A stretch of 30,918 bases of DNA from JAEUTH01 sp044230205. Lineage in GTDB: Bacteria; Bacteroidota; Bacteroidia; AKYH767-A; OLB10. Position numbers and translations under genes: made by a program. A model generated the notes under the pieces. That model was not told the DNA's origin. It did not search any database and saw nothing but the letters and a program-made list of their open reading frames with translations. Where the stretch lies: positions 1 through 30,918 of the forward strand of contig JBGARN010000042.1 in NCBI GenBank assembly GCA_044230205.1, read 5' to 3'. How positions within the stretch are numbered: the stretch's first letter is position 1; each line of letters opens with the position of its first letter. Positions 1-10,400 of this stretch are shown one piece after another.

Positions 1-1409
1 ATTACAAATGCATCGTCATTTAAATCATGAATTTCACGGTTTATAAACCGAATTGAAGGCGTATTTGTGGTAAGGGCATTGTACATATTGATACGACCCT
101 TGCCCAGCTTATTAAGATAGGCAGGATTTACTCCATAGATATCGTCAGAGGTAACCCGCAGTAGTTCTCCAACCTGCAAGCCATTATAAGAAGGGAAATG
201 AGATTTTATAATACCTGCGCATCCTGCAGCAATAGGAGCAGACATGGAAGTGCCGCTCCAACCCAATGATGCATAGGTATCATCATAAAGGGTTGAAAGA
301 ATATTTACGCCTGGTGCGCACATATCCACAAACCAGCCGTAAGTTGAAAATGATGCTTTAGTATCTGAATTATTCGTAGCACCAATTGCAAATACATTAT
401 CATATGCAGCAGGGTACTGTTCGATTTCATTGCTGTTATTACCAGCACTTACAATCATGGTAACATTCTTATTGTATACGGCATAGTTAATTACATCCTG
501 TCCGTATTGGCTTCCTCCCGGGCCACCCCAGGAGCAGTTAATAACATTACATCCGTGGTCGGCAGCATAAACAATTGCCTCATAGCCATTTTCAATAACG
601 TTAATACTTGTTGCCTTTTCGGCTTTTACAGGTAAAAACTTGCACTTAAATCCTGACCCCGCAACACCAACTCCATTATCTGTAGTAGCACTGGCACATC
701 CGGTAACATGTGAGCCATGGTCAGTTAAATCAACCGTAGCATCATTGTCATTCATGCTTATATCCCAGCCGGCAAAATTATCGGTATAACCATCAGCATC
801 ATCATCAATGCCATTTACCGGATCGGCATAATTATATTTAAGATTTCCGGCCAGATCAGGATGATTAGGATCAGTACCTGAATCAATAATGCCAATAACA
901 ACATTGGTATCACCTTTTTCAACATCCCAGCCCAGGTAGGCGTTTATTTTATTAAGATGACTCTGGTTGGAAATCTGTGGATCGTTAGGTGTATAATTTA
1001 ATGCGTAGATATAATGAGGATCTGCATAAAGAACCTTGCCGGTTTGATTTATTTTAAATGCTGCAGAAGCCACAGTAACATTAGCTGTATATGTAATTTC
1101 ATAGATTAACGAAAGGTCGACAAGGGGCTGCCGGTATTGATTAAACTCCGAAGCCGGTGGCTGATGACGGGGATAGATTTTTTTTACAGATGTAACACCC
1201 AGTGATGAAAAAACGCTTTGAAGCGCTTCATCATTAATGCCAGTTGCCGAGCAGACATTTCGGAATTGCGGCTTTACGCGGAATATTACTGTTTTGTCAA
1301 GGTACTGTGCCCTGTTTTGTGTTTTGTTTTGCTGAGCATTGGCAGCACTGCCAAACATTGCTAAAACCAAAAAGGCAAGAAATAATTTTTTGAAAGTAAT
1401 GTGTTTCAT
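1..1409 (-). CDS. Secreted subtilisin-like (S8) serine protease, C-terminus cut by window edge
   Basis: Reading from the ATG at 1409, the frame stays open to the left edge, so about 469 residues are seen and the C-terminus is missing. Residues 1-26 form a signal peptide ending in ANAQ. A region of about 120 residues that could be a propeptide follows. The catalytic triad is clear: Asp176 in DSGTD, His231 in HGSHVTG and Ser388 in GTSMSAP, with the oxyanion Asn324 in SAGNN. This is the S8 family order D-H-S, so an extracellular endopeptidase is expected. In this phylum such proteases usually end in a T9SS sorting domain, which would lie outside the window; that is inference. The gene is transcribed away from 1566-2009 and seems to stand alone. 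The family is certain; substrate and exact processing are unknown. Confidence 0.93.
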   Translation of the reverse strand, partial: MKHITFKKLFLAFLVLAMFGSAANAQQNKTQNRAQYLDKTVIFRVKPQFRNVCSATGINDEALQSVFSSLGVTSVKKIYPRHQPPASEFNQYRQPLVDLSLIYEITYTANVTVASAAFKINQTGKVLYADPHYIYALNYTPNDPQISNQSHLNKINAYLGWDVEKGDTNVVIGIIDSGTDPNHPDLAGNLKYNYADPVNGIDDDADGYTDNFAGWDISMNDNDATVDLTDHGSHVTGCASATTDNGVGVAGSGFKCKFLPVKAEKATSINVIENGYEAIVYAADHGCNVINCSWGGPGGSQYGQDVINYAVYNKNVTMIVSAGNNSNEIEQYPAAYDNVFAIGATNNSDTKASFSTYGWFVDMCAPGVNILSTLYDDTYASLGWSGTSMSAPIAAGCAGIIKSHFPSYNGLQVGELLRVTSDDIYGVNPAYLNKLGKGRINMYNALTTNTPSIRFINREIHDLNDDAFV

Positions 1410-1565
1410 AGAAATAAAATTTTGAGGCACGAATTTATATAAATATGTCAAAATTGCTCTTTTTCAATTAGCCTTATTCATATAATTACTCTTTAATGAT
1501 GAATAACACAAACCTCAGGATAGGAGAGTCATTAGAGCCAACTGCTTTACCATGTTCATGAACAG

Positions 1566-2009
1566 TTAATTGTCCCAATCAGGTAAATCGTCAACAAAAA
1601 CAAATGACTGGTCAATTTGTTTCATACAGTAGTGCTGTAAACCATTGGTAATTACAATGTATTGAACATTAAGTGCCAGATTATATCGTAGTGCCTGGTG
1701 CAGGGCTTCTTCAGTTAAATTCACAGCAGGGGCTTTACACTCCACCAACATCCAGGGTTGGCCATTTTTGTTATAAACTACAATGTCTGAACGATTTTGC
1801 AGTGTGTTGAACTTATGACCGGTTTCAACTGCCATTAACGCTGCAGGGTATTTTTTTTCAATTACCATGAAATTTATGAAGTGCTGCCTGACCCATTCCT
1901 CGGGGGTTAGTAAAATGTATTTTCGCCTGATGCTATCGAATATGCGATGCTCATCGCCATTTTTTTCTATTCGGGCATTATATGGAGGTAAATTTAAGTC
2001 CTGAAACAT
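1566..2009 (-). CDS. Stand-alone HsdR N-terminal-like (PD-(D/E)XK) protein
   Basis: This 147-residue protein resembles the N-terminal nuclease domain of type I restriction R subunits (HSDR_N-type family) but has no helicase or translocase part. The nuclease-fold signature is visible: Asp75 in the RSDIVVY strand, then Glu90-x-Lys92 in LVECKAP, followed by a helix (EEALHQALRYN) and a strand ending in ITNG. The N-terminal part LLTPEEWVRQHFINFMV is typical of the family. There is no hsdM or hsdS nearby, so a restriction system is not supported. Short single-domain relatives are, as I recall, common in Bacteroidota chromosomes with unknown role. The next minus-strand gene begins about 160 bases away, so it is probably monocistronic. 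Full length for a single-domain version. DNA cleavage is possible from the motif but unproven. Confidence 0.82.
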   Translation of the reverse strand: MFQDLNLPPYNARIEKNGDEHRIFDSIRRKYILLTPEEWVRQHFINFMVIEKKYPAALMAVETGHKFNTLQNRSDIVVYNKNGQPWMLVECKAPAVNLTEEALHQALRYNLALNVQYIVITNGLQHYCMKQIDQSFVFVDDLPDWDN

Positions 2010-2182
2010 CTGCGTAAAAGTAAATCAAAAATGAAAATGCTAACCATTAAAAACTTATTGATAGATAGAAAGCGATATTAGTTGGTTAAAGGATGTTAAA
2101 CAATTTTTATAGATAGCATTATCACCTACATTTATGCTTAGTGTTAATTATTAATGCATCTACTGTTTAACTAGTTAAGTAT

Positions 2183-3829
2183 ATGAACCATATAAAATTG
2201 TATCTGTTGCTACTTGTTCTTTTTATAGTCAGCAACAATAAAACACTGGCGCAATTATTCGATAATGAAACTGTTTTTACAAAGGCAGATACTTTAAGGG
2301 GAACATTAAGTAAGGAACGAATTTGCTTTGATGTTACATATTATCATCTTGATATAATGGTTGACATTTTTAAAAGACAACTATCAGGTTATAATGAAAT
2401 CACTTTTAAAGTAACTGAACCAACAAGGCGTATTCAACTTGATTTATTTGAAAACATGAAGGTGGAAAAAGTAGTATACAGCGATAAGGAATTAAAATTT
2501 ACACGAGAGTTCAATGTTATATTTATTGATTTTAATGTAACGCTAAACAAAAATGCAACTCATAGTATTAAAGTTTACTACAGTGGTAGTCCACAACAAG
2601 CTAAGAACGCTCCCTGGGATGGAGGATTTACCTATACTTCTGACAAGGATAATAATCAATGGGTAGCGGTATCTTGCCAGGGTACTGGTGCTAGTTGCTG
2701 GTGGCCACTTAAAGATCATCAAAGTGATGAGCCGGACAGTATGCTTATATCCGTTGCCTGTCCTGAAGGTTATATGGATATTTCGAATGGTCGTTTACGC
2801 TCAATCAGTGCTGCCCCTAATGGCTACAAACAGTTCAATTGGTTTGTTGGCAACCCAATAAATTCCTACAACGTAACGCTTAACATCGGCAAGTTTGTGC
2901 TGTGGGCTGATTCGCTTGGAGATTTAACACTCGATTACTATGTATTGCCTTACAATCTTGAAAAATCAAAAAAGCAATTTGAGCAGGTAAAGAGCATGCT
3001 TATTTGTTTTGAAAAGTACTTTGGCAAATATCCATTTAAGAGTGACGGATATAAATTAGTAGAAACACCATACCTGGGCATGGAGCATCAGAGTGCCATT
3101 GCCTATGGTAATAAGTATATGAATGGTTACCTGGGAAGAAGTATTTCGCGTTCACCCGATGGAACTAAGTTTGACTACATTATTGTACACGAATCGGCAC
3201 ATGAGTGGTGGGGAAATAATATTACCACGGCCGATATTGCCGATATGTGGGTGCATGAAGGATTTGCCATGTATGCTGAAGCATTGTATTGTGAATGCAA
3301 TTGGGGTTATGATTCTTATCTCACCTACATTAACGGAGTAAAATTTAACATCAGTAATGATAAGCCAATAATCGGTCATTATGGAGTAAACAATGAAGGT
3401 AGTGGTGATATGTATTACAAAGGGGCATTAATGATTCATACCATTCGCACGTTAATAAACAATGATAGTTTGTTTTTCAGTATTATTAAATCAATGCAAA
3501 AGGAATTTTATCACAGCATTGTTACTTCAGCACAAATTGAACAGTTTATTTCAAAACAATCAGGCAAAGATTTTTCAAAAATATTTGAGCAATACCTGAG
3601 GCACAGTGATCCGCCCAGAATTATTTTCAGCAAAACAGGTGATAAAGTTCAGTACCGATGGAAAACAGATGTGGAAGGATTTGATATGCCATTGAAACTT
3701 AAGAACAGTGATGGAACCTATACTGATATTTTTCCTGCAACACAGAATAAGATTTTGGAAGGATATAGTAGTGTTGAAAATATTAAAGTTGCAACTGATT
3801 TACATTATGTAAAGGTTACCAAGGAGTGA
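2183..3829 (+). CDS. Secreted M1-family zinc aminopeptidase
   Basis: This 548-residue protein should remove N-terminal amino acids from peptides outside the cytoplasm. Residues 1-24 are a signal peptide ending in TLAQ. The N-terminal half is the beta-sandwich domain of M1 enzymes. The exopeptidase motif appears as GMEHQ at 299-303, with His where the classic GxMEN has Asn. The zinc site is complete: His336-Glu337-x-x-His340 (HESAHEW) and Glu359 in VHEGF, spaced HExxH-18-E as in the family. The protein lacks the long helical C-terminal domain of PepN and ends in a small beta domain, like other short bacterial M1 enzymes. No T9SS tail is evident, so a periplasmic location is likely. It is flanked by minus-strand genes on both sides and is therefore monocistronic. 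Confidence 0.95.
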   Translation: MNHIKLYLLLLVLFIVSNNKTLAQLFDNETVFTKADTLRGTLSKERICFDVTYYHLDIMVDIFKRQLSGYNEITFKVTEPTRRIQLDLFENMKVEKVVYSDKELKFTREFNVIFIDFNVTLNKNATHSIKVYYSGSPQQAKNAPWDGGFTYTSDKDNNQWVAVSCQGTGASCWWPLKDHQSDEPDSMLISVACPEGYMDISNGRLRSISAAPNGYKQFNWFVGNPINSYNVTLNIGKFVLWADSLGDLTLDYYVLPYNLEKSKKQFEQVKSMLICFEKYFGKYPFKSDGYKLVETPYLGMEHQSAIAYGNKYMNGYLGRSISRSPDGTKFDYIIVHESAHEWWGNNITTADIADMWVHEGFAMYAEALYCECNWGYDSYLTYINGVKFNISNDKPIIGHYGVNNEGSGDMYYKGALMIHTIRTLINNDSLFFSIIKSMQKEFYHSIVTSAQIEQFISKQSGKDFSKIFEQYLRHSDPPRIIFSKTGDKVQYRWKTDVEGFDMPLKLKNSDGTYTDIFPATQNKILEGYSSVENIKVATDLHYVKVTKE

Positions 3830-3928
3830 TGAATTGATTTTATATTAATTAAAGTATCCAACTATTGAAAATCGCAGTTGTTTAGCACTTTTAGTTTGCA
3901 GTCTTTTATTTCAATTTAAAGGTTACAA

Positions 3929-4720
3929 TTAAAAGGCCGGTTGTACATCGCCCCAGTTTTCTCCTCGTTTTATTCGAAGCAATTGTGTTTGGGTAACCTT
4001 AAATTGTTTGATTAATGATTTAATTGGAACCCCCTGAATTATTTTTTTCTTAATCAACATAACATTGCTTTCACTTAATTTAAATGCCTTTGAGTTGATT
4101 GCTCTTTTACCTTTTCGTTTTAATTTATCCTGAACAACCAGAGGGCTGTGTTGCTGGTGTGCAATACTTTCAGCCAGCTTTACCCACTTAAGATTACTGT
4201 AATGATTATTGGATTTATTAAAATCAAGATGAATAACAATGACATGATCGGAAGTTGGTTGTTCAATAAAATTTTCAGCCACAAGGCGATGAACGAGCTG
4301 AGCATAATTTACAGTTCGTTTTAAAACATCTTCTTTAAATTGCTTTTTGTATCTTTTTTTAAAATCACTAATAAGTATTTTTAAACTGTTTAGCTCCTGA
4401 AGCAATATTGTTTTTTGCTCAGGAGCTAATTTATTGCCAGCAAGTTTTCGTTTAATTTTAGCTTGCCTGCTATTCATTTTTGAAATCTGGCTTTTATGAT
4501 AAGCAAGAAATGCCTCACTTTTTTCATCGCGTGGTTTAAACAATTTTAACCTGATTATTCTATAACCATTAATAAGCGATCCATTAAGCAGGCGGCCATT
4601 GCCTAACTTGGTAAAGGACCTGATACGGCCGAAATTAGAAACCTCAATGCGGAACTGGTTAGTAAATTCAAAATCGAATTTTATTTCAGCCCATTGTTCA
4701 TTGGCAAAGTCTGTATCCAT
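3929..4720 (-). CDS. NUMOD4/HNH endonuclease-like protein with helical insert
   Basis: 263 residues. Residues 8-62 match the NUMOD4 style (EQWAEI, then VSNFGRIRSF, then LINGYRIIRL), a DNA-binding module seen in homing-endonuclease-like proteins. Residues 63-137 are highly charged and look helical or coiled-coil. Residues 141-182 hold an HNH-type core: LVHRLVAENF with His144, then VIHLDFN with His164 and SNNHYSNLKW. Residues 213-257 look like a helix-turn-helix or IENR-type DNA-binding tail (SESNVMLIKKKI ... IKSLIKQF). No intron or intein is visible around it and both flanking genes are intact, so it is a free-standing gene. Whether it is an active nuclease, a selfish element or domesticated cannot be told. 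The 75-residue helical insert between NUMOD4 and HNH is unusual to my eye. Confidence 0.78.
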   Translation of the reverse strand: MDTDFANEQWAEIKFDFEFTNQFRIEVSNFGRIRSFTKLGNGRLLNGSLINGYRIIRLKLFKPRDEKSEAFLAYHKSQISKMNSRQAKIKRKLAGNKLAPEQKTILLQELNSLKILISDFKKRYKKQFKEDVLKRTVNYAQLVHRLVAENFIEQPTSDHVIVIHLDFNKSNNHYSNLKWVKLAESIAHQQHSPLVVQDKLKRKGKRAINSKAFKLSESNVMLIKKKIIQGVPIKSLIKQFKVTQTQLLRIKRGENWGDVQPAF

Positions 4721-4927
4721 CGTTTTTATGTATTAAAGCAACAGGGGATATAACTAAATATGTTGCTTTTGTTTGGGGGAATGGGGGATAACTATTGTAT
4801 TCAGCAACAACAAATATATATAAAAAAAGTTTGGTCAGGATAAGGAACAGCCTGCTACCAACCTGATTGATTGCCCGAATAAATTGAATTGCAATCCGAT
4901 TTATTCAATTGCTATGTAAAAGCTATT

Positions 4928-5689
4928 TTAATCTTCTTCAGACTTTTTGTCTAAAACATTTCTCAATCTTATGTTGAGTAATTCAACAATAAGTGAAAAT
5001 GCCATTGCTACATAAGCATAGCTCTTAAATTCTACACCTTCAACATGAACATGTAAAGACTCAATTACAAGTAAAGCACCAATTACCACCAGGAATGCAA
5101 GAGCTAGCATTTTAATGGTAGGATATTTATTTACAAAATCGCTTACATAGCGCGCAAAAAATAACATTACCACCATCGAAATTACTACAGCTATTATCAT
5201 AATTACAATTTCACGGCTTAATCCTACTGCAGTTAATATACTGTCGAATGAAAAGACAATGTCTATAAGCATGATTTGAATAATAGCCGACATCATGGTA
5301 ATCTTAGCTTCCTTATATTTCATATCATCAGCTTCTCTAAACTTATGAATGATTTCAAGAATGGTTTTAATGATCAGGAAAGTACCGCCAGCAAACAAGA
5401 TGAGATCCCTGCCACTCACTTCAAAATCAGAAATATTAAACAAAGGCTCTGTCATTCCTACTATTTCAGTGATAAGCATTAGCAATGCAACCCGCATGAG
5501 CAACGCAAGCATTAAACCGATAGTGCGGGCTTTTTGCTGATCGGCATGAGGTAACCTTCCGCAGATAATGGCAATGAAAATGATATTGTCAATACCTAAA
5601 ACAATTTCAAGTAATACTAGAGTGAAAAGACTTACTATTCCTGCGGTTGTGAGCAGAACAGAGAAATCAACAGAAATGTTTAGAAGCAT
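4928..5689 (-). CDS. TerC-family integral membrane protein
   Basis: A 253-residue, very hydrophobic protein with about seven predicted membrane segments. The family's conserved acidic intramembrane motifs are present: LEIVLGIDNIIF with Glu28 and Asp34-Asn35 near the N-terminus, and DIVFSFDSI in the second half. This internal repeat of acid-containing helices is the hallmark of TerC/Alx/YkoY proteins, which are linked to metal-ion (notably manganese) export or tellurite resistance. A cytoplasmic loop rich in charge (HKFREADDMKYKEAK) separates the halves. The start at 5689 gives the normal family N-terminus. It stands alone, with about 200 bases free on each side. The family is certain; the ion handled is not known. 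No yybP-ykoY riboswitch was recognised upstream. Confidence 0.93.
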   Translation of the reverse strand: MLLNISVDFSVLLTTAGIVSLFTLVLLEIVLGIDNIIFIAIICGRLPHADQQKARTIGLMLALLMRVALLMLITEIVGMTEPLFNISDFEVSGRDLILFAGGTFLIIKTILEIIHKFREADDMKYKEAKITMMSAIIQIMLIDIVFSFDSILTAVGLSREIVIMIIAVVISMVVMLFFARYVSDFVNKYPTIKMLALAFLVVIGALLVIESLHVHVEGVEFKSYAYVAMAFSLIVELLNIRLRNVLDKKSEED

Positions 5690-5718
5690 ATTTTGAAATA
5701 AGGGAATTTAAAAGCGCG

Positions 5719-5726
5719 CAAAGATA
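5719..5726 (-). promoter_or_regulatory. Possible -7 element (TATCTTTG) of TerC gene promoter
   Basis: On the minus strand TATCTTTG fits the Bacteroidota -7 consensus TAnnTTTG and lies 29 bases upstream of the TerC start codon. The -33 position is only weakly matched: TTT is found at the expected spacing instead of TTG. It is a candidate on motif alone. Confidence 0.35.
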
Positions 5727-5916
5727 AAAATTGACTTTAATGATGAAATTGTTGTTTGCATGCTGCAATCCTGGTTTTCACTTTTATCCAATAATATTCC
5801 CGGTGACTAGGCCATACTAATATTTCATGGGGCAGGATTTTGCTTATTGTCCTTACTTGCTCTATATCTAATTCATTAATATTAAAAATGGAATTGATAT
5901 CCGAACCCCGGTTTGA

Positions 5917-7335
5917 TTAATGCGTAATTATTATCTTTTTTCTCAAAGTTCCATTTCGGGTTGTTAATTCACCAATATAAATACCTGAGGGGAAACTAGT
6001 CGTTTCAATGTTGGTACTATTATTCTCCAATCTGATTTCATTAATAAGTTTTCCTGTAACAGAAAGCAATTTGAAATGGTTATTATCTTTATTAATATCT
6101 GTGGAAATTGTTATAAATTGATTAGCTGGTTGAGGGTATATTTTAATGTCGATTTGAGGTTGGCTTTCAGCAATGCTAGTAGTTACAGGCAAAATGTCAT
6201 GAACAAGAAGATACCTTGCAGTAGATGAAATTGTGGCCATGCCTGCTGCATAAAATCCTGTGCCACTCATGTCGGGCATAATACTAAACCCCTGGTCGTA
6301 ACCATCGTCACCAAAATAAAGGCGACTAATTTCAAATCCACCTGTGTCTAATGTCATTACAAGCATATCGGTAGTAGCGCGGGTAGTATCATAACCAAAA
6401 CCTGTAATGGTATATGATCCGTTAGGGTTTTCAAAAATATCATATCCAGCATCGGGATTGTCACTGCATGGAATTACATGCGACCAGATAATAGCTCCTG
6501 TTGAATCAATCTTGGTGATAAATGGATCAAAGTAGGCGCTGGTGGGTGTGGCCGTTTCACCTATGATGATATAGTTTCCTTCACTGTTCCTGATCATATT
6601 TTTACAACCACTATTGAAAGGATGGCTTATATCTGTTTCCCATTCAATAAAGCCCGCAGAATCAGTTTTAATAATATGGATGTTATAGTTAGAGGTATTT
6701 GTTTTTTTATCGCCTGACATGATGTAACCACCATCAGCTGTCTGGAAAATATCATCACATGTAGAATTTACATTGTAATAATAGGTTTGCTGCCATTGTT
6801 CATTACCTGCGGCATCACTTTTCAGAATCCAAAAGGCATTACCTGCACCTGCCGGATTAGTAATAAAACCGGAGAAAATTAAACTGCTGTCTGCGCAATA
6901 ATTAAGCCCCTGAAATGATTCAGTTGTATTAATGTTGCCATAAGTTTGAAAGAATAAAACATTGCCTGCAGAATCTAGCTTAATGGCCAGTGCATTAATA
7001 TTACCGGTGCTATCAGTATACTGGCCAGCAATTACAATTTCAAGATTGTGATTGATCATTGTTCTGTTAGCGTAGTAATATCCTGTGCATATTATTTTCT
7101 GCCAGATTATATTACCGGCAGTATCTAATTTATACATCTCTATTCCTTGCTGACCTGTAACAAAGTTGTTAAAATTACCGGTAAAATATAATGATCCGTC
7201 ATGGCCCATATTAATTGATTTTCCCACACACTGGCTGCTGGTATCCCCAAAAAAACTCTGGAAATAAACCGGCTGGGCAAGAGCTTTACCTGCAATAAGT
7301 ACTAAAATCAGAATAAAACTCTTTTTAAATAACAT
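5917..7335 (-). CDS. Secreted propeller-like repeat protein with T9SS type A sorting domain
   Basis: 472 residues. Signal peptide at 1-20 (ends KALAQ). Residues about 25-375 consist of roughly seven repeats of about 50 residues with the pattern K-x-D-s-a-G-x-x-x-W ... DGGYI-x-x-G, for example KLDSAGNVLFF, KSDAAGNEQW, KTDSAGFIEWE and KIDSTGAIIW. This suggests a beta-propeller built from uncharacterised secreted repeats. Residues 395-472 are a typical T9SS C-terminal sorting domain: IKIYPQPANQFITIS, LLSVTGKLI, SFPSGIYIGEL and a basic end RKKIIITH. The protein is expected to cross the outer membrane by the type IX system and have this tail removed. It lies 68 bases downstream of the large PKD protein gene on the same strand, so co-expression is possible. 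The binding partner is unknown. Confidence 0.9.
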   Translation of the reverse strand: MLFKKSFILILVLIAGKALAQPVYFQSFFGDTSSQCVGKSINMGHDGSLYFTGNFNNFVTGQQGIEMYKLDTAGNIIWQKIICTGYYYANRTMINHNLEIVIAGQYTDSTGNINALAIKLDSAGNVLFFQTYGNINTTESFQGLNYCADSSLIFSGFITNPAGAGNAFWILKSDAAGNEQWQQTYYYNVNSTCDDIFQTADGGYIMSGDKKTNTSNYNIHIIKTDSAGFIEWETDISHPFNSGCKNMIRNSEGNYIIIGETATPTSAYFDPFITKIDSTGAIIWSHVIPCSDNPDAGYDIFENPNGSYTITGFGYDTTRATTDMLVMTLDTGGFEISRLYFGDDGYDQGFSIMPDMSGTGFYAAGMATISSTARYLLVHDILPVTTSIAESQPQIDIKIYPQPANQFITISTDINKDNNHFKLLSVTGKLINEIRLENNSTNIETTSFPSGIYIGELTTRNGTLRKKIIITH

Positions 7336-7403
7336 TACCTTTATAGGTTATTGAACAAATGTTTAAATCAAATAAAAAAGTAGGAAAATACTGAAAGAAT
7401 GCA

Positions 7404-10400
7404 CTAGCGAACTAAAACAATACTACCGGTTTTTCTGTGTTTCTTGCCAAGTACATCTTTAATTTCAGCTTCGTAAACATAATTGCCTTCAGGTGCTTTA
7501 TCACCATTAACATCCTTACCATCCCAGCTGAATAGGACTGTATTGGCGTCAAATATCATTTGTCCATGATTATTAAAAATCCTTATCGTAAAATCCTTTA
7601 CACCAAAACCGGCAACACTGTAATAGTCATTAATTCCATCCTTGTTTGGGGTAAATGAATTTGGGAAATACAAGGTGTAAAAATCTTCAATAGTTACATC
7701 CTGGTAAGCTGTATCACTGCATCCGCCTGCATTGGTAACAATCAAGGTAACTGTATAAGTGCCAATGTCGTTATAAGCATGTTGCGGGTTGCAATCTGAA
7801 GATGTAGTTCCATCACCAAAAAGATAAAGACAGGTGTCGGCATTGGTAGAGGAACTAATAAAAGTAACATTTGGTTGAAGTATGTTTGATGAAACCGGGT
7901 CAGCAGTAAATGAAGCTGTAGGTGGATCGGTAACTGTAATCAGGTTATTTTGATTTGAAACTGAGGTGCAACCTGCACTTGTGGTGATGGTTAAGGAAAC
8001 ATCAAAAGTTCCACCGATTGGATAATTTTCAGTTACATCACCTGCAACAGTTGATGTATTGCCATTGCCAAAATCCCATAAGTAAGTGCAACCGGGTATT
8101 GTTGTAGATAGATCACTAAAATTAACATTTAGTGGCGGGCAACCTATTGTGGTATCGGCATCAAAGTCAGCAATTGCTACATCGTTTACAGTAAGAGTTA
8201 CCTTATCTGTATCATTATTGCAATTGGCTGAGGTTGTTATCAGATTTACAAGATAATTGCCGGCTGTGGTATAACTTATATTATTAACTGAAGGAGTAGT
8301 AGCAGTTGGAGTGCTTGCAGACGGGGTAAAATCCCAGCTGAAGGTAGATCCGGGAATTAATAATGCATTATTGCTAAAGTTAAAATTGTTTACATCAAGG
8401 CATTGAGTTAGCGAAGGAGTAACTGTAATATTTGCAAACTGTTTAGGATACACTTTTACATTCACAGTGTCTTGGTCAGTGCAAAATAAATTAGTTACTG
8501 TAAGTATTAAATTAGTTGACGTCATAGTAGTTCCGGCATTATTTACCACTGCATACGGTTGTGCCAAAATAGAATTACTTACTCCTGATGCAGGGCTCCA
8601 TGCATATTGATATCCTACAACGGCAATACCCCCAACCTGAGCACTATCGCCATTACAGTAAGTTACATCAGTGCCTGCATCGGCCGAAGGAATATCTGCA
8701 ACAATAATTGAATCAGTATGGGTTATTGATGTACATCCATTTTCAGTAACATTAAGAGTAATGTAATTTAAATTTGATGAAGGATAACTAATCGTATACG
8801 GTCCTTTGCCTGAACCTGAAATTATGTTTGCTGAATTAAAATTCCAGTTATACAACGCTCCGGAAGTTCCGGTTCCAGTGTAGGTAATAACAGTAGTTTC
8901 AGTTCCGCATAAGCTATCATCACTTATCGTAAAAGTTGAAGTAGGTGCAGTTACTACAAAAACACTATCAAGGGTGGTTAACGATTGGCATCCTTGTTCA
9001 TCTACCAATAAAGTAATGTAATGATAGCCCGGGGAGCTAAAGGTTATATTCTGAGGACCAGAAACAGTTCCACCCGGAACTGCAGTTCCGCCACCAAAAT
9101 TCCAGTTATAGGTAGCAAGTGCCGAGCCTGAACCTGTATATACCGCTACTGCCTGCTGGCTGGAGCAAATAGTATCGGTTAAATTAAAAGTTGAAGTAGG
9201 CTTATATCCAATAGTTATATAATGAGTAGTAGTAGTTGATAAGCAACCCTGGTCATCAATAATTAGATAAACACTATCTAAGCCGGCAGAACCCCAAACT
9301 ACATAAAATGTATCTCGTCCGTTAGTTGAAGCAATAAATGAATTTCCTAAACTCCAGTAAAACTGCGCCAAAGCACTTGCCGTACCTGAAAAAGTAATTA
9401 ATACCGTATCGCCTGTGCAAGCGCCTGCAGGCAGATTAAACGATGAAGTAGGAGGAGTAATAACCGTAACATTTACATTGGTAACTGTTGAAGTACATCC
9501 ATTTTCAGTTACATCAAGTGATATTGTTTTAGGTCCTGCAGAACTCCAGTTAACAGTATAAGGCCCTTGTCCACTGCCGCTAACTATCGTGCCACCATTA
9601 AAATTCCAGTTATATGTGGCTGATGCACTTGCACTGCCCGTATATGTTATGGTGCTGTTTGCTCCGGGGCAAACAGATGCTGGCGCCACAGAAAATGATG
9701 ATGATGGAGGAGATGTAACAGTAACGGTTTGTGAAGTTGCATGACTGCAACCAGTAGTGGCATCATCAACCAATAAAGTTACCAGGTAATTACCCGGTAG
9801 GGTGTAGTTTTGAGGAGAAGGATTGCTTCCGCTAAAACTATTGCCATTGCCAAATGTCCAATGGTATGAACTTGCCGCAAAACTATTATCAGTAAAATCA
9901 GTAACCAAAGGTGCGCAACCTGTAGGGTTATCCACCGTAAATTCAGGATAAGGAGCAATTTCAAAAGTGCCACCAAAAGTCATTGTAAACGTATTGAAAG
10001 AGGCAGTTGTATAATTTAAATGGATTACATAAGTGCTGCCTGCATTCACAACTATAGGAGTAACAAGATGACTTGCGCCTCCGCATGGAGTTCCTGATGA
10101 AGATGACATTCCGGTTGGATTACCTCCGGCACCATTGTAAATATTGTTGCAACAGAGTACAGGTGCACCAACACAGCCTGCAGTAATATCCAGGACTTCC
10201 CAATCAATATCAAGCCCCGGTTGAGGTGTACATGTCCATTCAAGGGTGCCTGTTTTTCCGACAGTAAATTTATACCAGAGGTCACTTAAATAGGCTGCCG
10301 GGAAAGCATAACAGCTTATTTGCTGTCCCGAATTAGAAAACAATGGGAATGGCGGGGTTCCGGTAAAGGATTGCTTATCACAAAGCCGGATTGCTGTAAA

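Noticed and set aside
2137..2147. The 11-mer CTTAGTGTTAA 35 bases before the M1 peptidase start, also found 33 bases before clpS (27646-27656, minus strand), looked like a shared operator.
   Set aside because: In AT-rich DNA of this length many 11-mer pairs arise by chance, and the two genes have no evident common function.
1566..4720. A defence island, suggested by an HsdR-N-like protein and an HNH protein within 3 kb.
   Set aside because: They are separated by an aminopeptidase and no methylase, helicase, toxin or other defence gene is present.
4877..4906. 8-bp inverted repeat GAATAAAT/ATTTATTC with a 14-base loop after the TerC gene, as a terminator.
   Set aside because: The stem is nearly all A/T with a long loop and no T run follows.
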